From NCBI RefSeq assembly GCF_014204495.1, contig NZ_JACHLN010000003.1:124001-188000 (forward strand): a DNA stretch of 64,000 bases, given 5' to 3'. Positions 59,424 to 64,000 of this stretch are shown here, in pieces. Source of the stretch: Sphingomonas kyeonggiensis. GTDB lineage: Bacteria > Pseudomonadota > Alphaproteobacteria > Sphingomonadales > Sphingomonadaceae. Each line of letters starts with the position of its first letter. Position 1 is the first letter of the stretch. Position numbers and translations under genes: made by a program. A model generated the notes under the pieces. The model made no database searches, had not been told where the DNA came from, and saw only the letters and a program-made list of their open reading frames with translations.

Positions 59424-62414
59424 ATGAAGGCCTTCCGCCTGCTTTGCGCGGCCCTGTTGCTGTGCCCGCTTCCCGCGCTTGCCCAATCGACCTCGGTCTA
59501 CCGGACCCAGCCGAACGATCCGCGCGCGATCACCGTGAAGGGCGTCGGCGACGGCCGCGCCGACGACAGCGCCGCGCTCCAGCAGGCGATCGACGCGGCG
59601 GCTACCGGGGGCAAGGGCGGCGTCGTCTTCCTGCCCTCGGGCCGCTACCGGATCAGCCGGACGATCTTCGTGCGCTCGGCGGTGCGCGTGTTCGGCGTCG
59701 GCGCCACAAGGCCGGTGCTCGTGCTGGGCGACGATACGCCGGGCTATGGCAAGGGCGTGGCGGCGATGGTCAGCTTCACCGGCGAGGACCAGTACCGCGT
59801 CGGCAAGGTGCCGGTGCCGCCGCCCACCAGCGTGCCGGCCAATCCGGACATCTATGACGCAACCTCGAGCACCTTCTATTCGGCGCTGTCCAATGTCGAT
59901 TTCGAGATCGGCAAGGGCAATGGAGGCGCGGTCGCGGTGCGTTTTCGCGTCGCGCAGCACGGCTTCCTGCGCCATGTCGACTTCCATCTCGGATCGGGGC
60001 TGGCCGGCATCTACCAGGCCGGCAACGAGTGCGAGAATCTGCGCTTCTATGGCGGGCGCTACGGCATCCTGACCGAGAAGACCTCGCCCGCCTGGCAGTT
60101 CACGCTGATCGATTCGGAGTTCGAGGGGCAGCGCGATGCGGCGATCCGCGAGCATGAGGTCGACCTGACCCTGGTCAATGTCGCGATCCGCAACACACCG
60201 GTGGGGATCGAGATCGACCGCGGCTATTCGGATTCGCTGTGGGGCAAGGACGTGCGCTTCGAGAATGTCGCCCAGGCCGGCGTGCTGATCTCGAACGAGG
60301 ACAGCGTGTTCACCCAGGTGGGCTTCATGAACGCGGTGGCGCAGGACACGCCGGTCTTCGCACGTTTCCGCGACAGCGGCCGGACGGTGGCGGGCCAGGG
60401 CCGCGCCTACCGGGTCAGCGACTTCTCCTATGGGCTCAAGCTGCCCGGGCTGGGCGCGATGGGCGCCTTCGCCACCGATGTGTCGATGGCGCCGCTGGCG
60501 AAGATGCCGAAGCGCCCCGCGCCGGCGATCCGCGCCCTGCCCCCGGTCAGCGAATGGGCCAATGCCCGCGACCTTGGCGTCAAGGGCGATGACGAGACCG
60601 ACGATACCGCGGCGCTGCAGCGGGCGATCGACACGCACCGCGTGGTCTATCTGCCGATGGGCCGCTACCGCGTGACCGACACGCTCAGGCTGCGGCCGGA
60701 CAGCGTGCTGATCTCGCTGCATCCGAGCCTGACGCATCTCTATCTGCCCGACGAGACGCCGGCCTATGCCGGGGTGGGCAGCGCCAAGGCCCTGCTGGCA
60801 AGTGCCAAGGGCGGCGACGCGATCGTCTCGGGCATCGGGCTGTGGACCGGCGGGGTCAATCCGCGCGCCACCGCATTGCTGTGGAAGGCGGGTGCAGCCT
60901 CGATGGTCAACGACGTCAAGATCCAGGGCGGCGGCGGCACCGTGCTCACCAAGGGCAGCCCGATCGGTTTCGGCGACCCCAAGGCACGCTTCGACGGCCA
61001 GCATCCGAGCATCTGGGTAACCGATGGCGGCGGCGGCACCTTCGCGGCGGTCTGGTCGCCCAACACGCTGGCTTCGGCGGGCTTCTACGTCTCCGATACG
61101 AAGACGCCGGGCTATGTCTATGAGCTGTCGGCCGAGCATCATTACCGAGCCGAGATTGTGCTCGACCATGTCGAGAACTGGGAGTTCCACGCGCCGCAGA
61201 CCGAGCAGGAAGTGCGCGACGGGGTGAATGCGATTTCGACGGAGTTCCGCAATTCGCGCAACATCCTGTTCGCCAATTATCACGGCTACCGGGTCACCCG
61301 CTCGATCAAGCCGATGGACGCGGCGGTGAAGCTCACCAACTCGAGCGACATCCGCTTCCGCAACGTGCATGTGAATGCCGAGAGCGCCTTCGCCAGCTGC
61401 GACGACAAGGGCTGCGGCACCTATTTGCGGGCGAGCAAATATCCGTTCGAGAATGCGATCAAGGACGTGACCGGCGGGCAGGAAGTGCGCGAGCGCGAGT
61501 TCGCCCGGCTCGATGTCGGCGCGGTCGCTATGGGCAGGACGCCGGTGCCGGTGTCGCCCGAGGTGCGCAAGCTGGCCGACGGCTTCTATTCGATCGCCGG
61601 GGCGGCGACGGATGCCAAGGGCAAGCTCTATTTCATCGACCGGCAGTTCCAGCGGATCCATGGCTGGTCGGAGAAGGAAGGGCTGACCATCGTCGCGGAT
61701 GCGCCGCTCGATCCGGTGAACCTGGCGGTCGATCGATCGGGGCACCTGCTGGTGCTGTCCTCGGCCGGGCATGACGCGACGGTCTACAGCATCGATCCGG
61801 CCAAGCCCGGCGAGGTGCGGGTGATCGATCCGACCGCCGCCAAGGCGCGGGACGGCGCGGCGACGCTGCTGCCGGTCAACATGTGGGCGAATGGCGAGTT
61901 CGCCGACCGGATCGATCCGGAGACCTACCAGTTCCCGCCGATCGCCGACTTCTTCACCCGGGCGATGGGCACGCCCAAGCTGCGCGAATATGTCTCGCCC
62001 GACGGATCGCTGGTGCTGCCGGCGTTCCGGGTGTGGAACCAGGGACCGGACGATCACAATGGCTGGCGCTGGTCGGACACGCTGGACGCACATGGCCTGG
62101 TCGCGGCGCGGCCGGGCGAGCGGGTGACGCTGACCAACGGCTCGGAGAACCGCACCTATAGCGGGCTGGTCGGCGCGACCGGCACGGTCACCGACCTGCG
62201 CATCGTCGCCGATCGCGGCGGCGAGAGCGTGGCGCGCGGCGCGGACGGCACGCTCTATGTCGCGAACGGGCAGGTGTTCGTCTACGACGCGGCGGGCAAG
62301 CCGGTGCGCCGGATCGACGTGCCCGAGCGACCGCTGCAGCTGGTGATCGGCGGGGCGGACGGGCGCACCTTGTTCATCCTCGCGCATCATGCGCTCTACG
62401 CCGTGAGCCTCTGA
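59424..62414 (+). CDS. Secreted double beta-helix (pectate lyase 3/GH55-like) protein fused to SMP-30-like propeller (2)
   Basis: The 996-residue protein has a signal peptide (LLCAALLLCPLPALAQ) and follows GGGAGAGG. It is a close paralogue of the protein encoded at 52.9-55.9 kb: both helix openings (VKGVGDGRADDSAALQQAID, LGVKGDDETDDTAALQRAID), the HFHLGSGLAGIYQ-like segment, the cysteine pair of CDDKGCGTYLRASKYPF and the propeller end (VPERPLQLVIGGADGRTL) are shared. The first-blade acidic residue of SMP-30 enzymes is missing here too (SIAGAATDAKG). The two genes lie in opposite orientation around the gluconate genes, suggesting an inverted duplication and related substrates. Confidence 0.75.
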   Translation: MKAFRLLCAALLLCPLPALAQSTSVYRTQPNDPRAITVKGVGDGRADDSAALQQAIDAAATGGKGGVVFLPSGRYRISRTIFVRSAVRVFGVGATRPVLVLGDDTPGYGKGVAAMVSFTGEDQYRVGKVPVPPPTSVPANPDIYDATSSTFYSALSNVDFEIGKGNGGAVAVRFRVAQHGFLRHVDFHLGSGLAGIYQAGNECENLRFYGGRYGILTEKTSPAWQFTLIDSEFEGQRDAAIREHEVDLTLVNVAIRNTPVGIEIDRGYSDSLWGKDVRFENVAQAGVLISNEDSVFTQVGFMNAVAQDTPVFARFRDSGRTVAGQGRAYRVSDFSYGLKLPGLGAMGAFATDVSMAPLAKMPKRPAPAIRALPPVSEWANARDLGVKGDDETDDTAALQRAIDTHRVVYLPMGRYRVTDTLRLRPDSVLISLHPSLTHLYLPDETPAYAGVGSAKALLASAKGGDAIVSGIGLWTGGVNPRATALLWKAGAASMVNDVKIQGGGGTVLTKGSPIGFGDPKARFDGQHPSIWVTDGGGGTFAAVWSPNTLASAGFYVSDTKTPGYVYELSAEHHYRAEIVLDHVENWEFHAPQTEQEVRDGVNAISTEFRNSRNILFANYHGYRVTRSIKPMDAAVKLTNSSDIRFRNVHVNAESAFASCDDKGCGTYLRASKYPFENAIKDVTGGQEVREREFARLDVGAVAMGRTPVPVSPEVRKLADGFYSIAGAATDAKGKLYFIDRQFQRIHGWSEKEGLTIVADAPLDPVNLAVDRSGHLLVLSSAGHDATVYSIDPAKPGEVRVIDPTAAKARDGAATLLPVNMWANGEFADRIDPETYQFPPIADFFTRAMGTPKLREYVSPDGSLVLPAFRVWNQGPDDHNGWRWSDTLDAHGLVAARPGERVTLTNGSENRTYSGLVGATGTVTDLRIVADRGGESVARGADGTLYVANGQVFVYDAAGKPVRRIDVPERPLQLVIGGADGRTLFILAHHALYAVSL

Positions 62415-62493
62415 CCCGCACCGCCGCGGGCTGGAGAACCGCCCACGCCTTTGCTATCGCTACCATATCGGGGCAAAATCGGCGCGGGGCAGG

Positions 62494-64000
62494 ATGGATT
62501 GGCGGGGGATCGTCGGCGAGCTGGGGCGTTCGGCAACTAGCGCCCGGGCGCTGCTTGCGGCCTGCCTGCTCTTCCCGACGCCCCTGGTTGCACAGATTGC
62601 CCCACCCGGGTTCGGCGGGCTGAAGCATGTCCGCTGGGGCCCCGACGAAGGCGCGCCGAACGGGGTCTTCAAGATCACCCAGACCCGCGACGGCTATATC
62701 TGGCTGGCGGGCGACGCGCTCTACCGGTTCGACGGAATCAGCTTCGAGCGGATCGACTGGCCTGCTGGCGCGGCGCGGAGACGCGTGGAGCCGACCGGGC
62801 TGCTGGCCAGCCGCGACGGCGCGCTGTGGGTGGGCCTCGGCGGCAATGGCGGCGTGGCGATGTACCGCGGCGGGCAGCTCCTCGATACGCATATGCCGAC
62901 CCCGCCCGCCTCGATCGGCCCGATGGCACAGGCGCCCGACGGGTCGATCTGGGTCGCCTCCGGGCGGTTCGACACGCAGCTCCGGCGGCTGCGCGGCGGG
63001 AAATGGGAGTCGGTCGGGGAAAAGCTGGGGCGGCCCGAGGGCGCGGTCATGGGGCTGGTGATCGCGCCGGATGGCGGCGTGTGGATCGCGCTCACACACC
63101 AGGGCGGGAACAGCGGCGCCCTCGCCTATCTAGCGCCGGGCAAGACCCGCTTCCAGCTGCTGCCCGACCGCGTCTCGGGCAGGCCGAGGATCGCGCTGGA
63201 TCCGTCCGGCGCGCTGTGGGTCTCCGACGGGACGGGCACGCGCATGGTGCGCGACGGGCACGGCCGGGTGCCCGCGCGCGCCATCCAGTTCCCCTCCGCT
63301 CCCAACGTCCGCTCCGCCACGCTGAGCTTCGACCGGCAGGGCGGGCTGTGGCGCACGACCGCGTCCATCGGCATCTCGTACATTCCGTCGGCCGCCGGCG
63401 CGACGGCGACCGCCTACCCGTTCGACGCGGCGAACGGGCTGACCTCGGACTTCAGCTATGACTTGTTCGTCGATCGCGAGGGCAGCGTCTGGATCGCCAC
63501 CGAGACCGGCATCGACCAGTTCCGCCGCGCCAGCGCGACGCAGGAACTGGCGATTCCCGCCGACCCGGTCCACGGCCTGGCGCTCGCCGGGGCCAGCGAC
63601 GGCAGCGTCTATATCGAATCGAACGACACGCTGTTCCGGATCGCCCCGGGAGGAGCGCCCCGGCCGATCCTGAAGCTGGATGGCAGCAACCTGTCGATGT
63701 GCCGCGCCCGTGCCGGCGGCATCTGGATCGCCCAGAACGCCCGCACACTCCATGTTGTGGGCGACCGTATCGAGACCGCACCGGGCTTTCCTAGCCAGGG
63801 CACATCGACCCATTGCGCCGAGGATGGCCAGGGCCGGCTGTGGGTCGCCATCTTCGGCGAGCCGCTGGTCTGGCGCGACGCGCGGGGCTGGCACCATGCC
63901 GCCGGAGTGCTCGCGCAGCAGCGCGTGTGGGACATGATCGCCACACCTTCGGGTGGCATCGCCTTTACCGGTCGCCCCAACCTGACCACGCTCGAGGGCA
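62494..64000 (+). CDS. Two-component sensor with beta-propeller input domain (partial, runs off right edge)
   Basis: The frame is open from the ATG after GGGGCAGG to the end of the window (502 codons) with no stop. It has a signal peptide (ARALLAACLLFPTPLVAQ). It then shows repeated Reg_prop blades such as FKITQTRDGYIWLAGDALYR, ASRDGALWVGLGG, LDPSGALWVSDG, FDRQGGLWRTT, VDREGSVWIATETG and EDGQGRLWVAIFG. This periplasmic propeller is the input part of histidine kinases or hybrid sensors that detect oligosaccharides. The kinase part would lie beyond the window, so that function is inferred. It probably controls the neighbouring glycan genes. Confidence 0.75.
   Translation, partial: MDWRGIVGELGRSATSARALLAACLLFPTPLVAQIAPPGFGGLKHVRWGPDEGAPNGVFKITQTRDGYIWLAGDALYRFDGISFERIDWPAGAARRRVEPTGLLASRDGALWVGLGGNGGVAMYRGGQLLDTHMPTPPASIGPMAQAPDGSIWVASGRFDTQLRRLRGGKWESVGEKLGRPEGAVMGLVIAPDGGVWIALTHQGGNSGALAYLAPGKTRFQLLPDRVSGRPRIALDPSGALWVSDGTGTRMVRDGHGRVPARAIQFPSAPNVRSATLSFDRQGGLWRTTASIGISYIPSAAGATATAYPFDAANGLTSDFSYDLFVDREGSVWIATETGIDQFRRASATQELAIPADPVHGLALAGASDGSVYIESNDTLFRIAPGGAPRPILKLDGSNLSMCRARAGGIWIAQNARTLHVVGDRIETAPGFPSQGTSTHCAEDGQGRLWVAIFGEPLVWRDARGWHHAAGVLAQQRVWDMIATPSGGIAFTGRPNLTTLEG

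Noticed and set aside
59295..62390. A 1031-codon minus-strand frame opposite the second beta-helix/propeller gene
   Set aside because: Antisense shadow of a gene with signal peptide, ribosome site and recognisable domains.

Overview
The window is a high-GC stretch from an alphaproteobacterium, most likely a sphingomonad (Sphingomonas or a close relative). The signs are several large TonB-dependent receptors, one with a FecI/FecR pair, many secreted glycoside hydrolases, and a dense set of short palindromic repeats of the kind common in sphingomonad intergenic regions. I see no rRNA or tRNA gene, no transposase, no integrase and no CRISPR array.

Region 1 (1 to about 34.5 kb) is a plant-glycan utilisation locus. 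Its secreted enzymes include GH127, GH106, two GH42 (one only a 3' end), an SGNH esterase, a GH-A hydrolase, GH29, a DUF5060/apiosidase-like protein and a five-bladed-propeller hydrolase. The cytoplasmic side pairs a RuBisCO-like protein with a DUF1537 acid-sugar kinase, the pairing known from D-apionate/D-apiose catabolism (OiaX/OiaK). A nine-gene minus-strand operon (31.3 to 22.0 kb), stitched together mostly by 4-nt ATGA overlaps, encodes a class III CoA-transferase, a MaoC hydratase, a ribose-type ABC importer, a solute-binding-protein-like protein with no signal peptide, two dehydrogenases and a hydrolase. Facing it is a short plus-strand operon with a second leaderless solute-binding-like protein, a second CoA-transferase and a ThuA-like protein. 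Two minus-strand promoters, 9.5 kb apart, share the same -35, the same spacer length and a nearly identical 23-bp AT-rich operator, so they look like one regulon. Together the genes suggest breakdown of an apiose/rhamnose/fucose/arabinose-bearing pectic glycan, import of a monosaccharide, and a route through CoA thioesters that I cannot match to a described pathway.

Region 2 (34.9 to 44.1 kb) holds a TonB receptor, a PhoA-type alkaline phosphatase, and an ECF sigma/anti-sigma pair followed by a receptor with an N-terminal signalling (STN) domain. Region 3 (44.2 to 47.9 kb) is the ydbH-ynbE-ydbL envelope-maintenance operon. Region 4 (48.0 to 49.7 kb) is a small, lower-GC islet with an orphan Imm39-like immunity protein and a DUF4336 protein, bordered by repeats.

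Region 5 (49.8 to 64 kb) is a second utilisation locus: a TonB receptor, two paralogous 1000-residue proteins joining pectate-lyase-3/GH55-like beta-helices to an SMP-30-like propeller, gluconokinase, a GntR regulator, a GntP-type gluconate permease, a stand-alone LuxR-type HTH protein, and the start of a two-component sensor with a beta-propeller input domain that runs off the right edge.

Palindromic repeats lie between many cistrons. One copy sits in frame inside the ABC ATPase gene, and others artificially extend the apparent N-termini of the kinase and the aldo/keto reductase.
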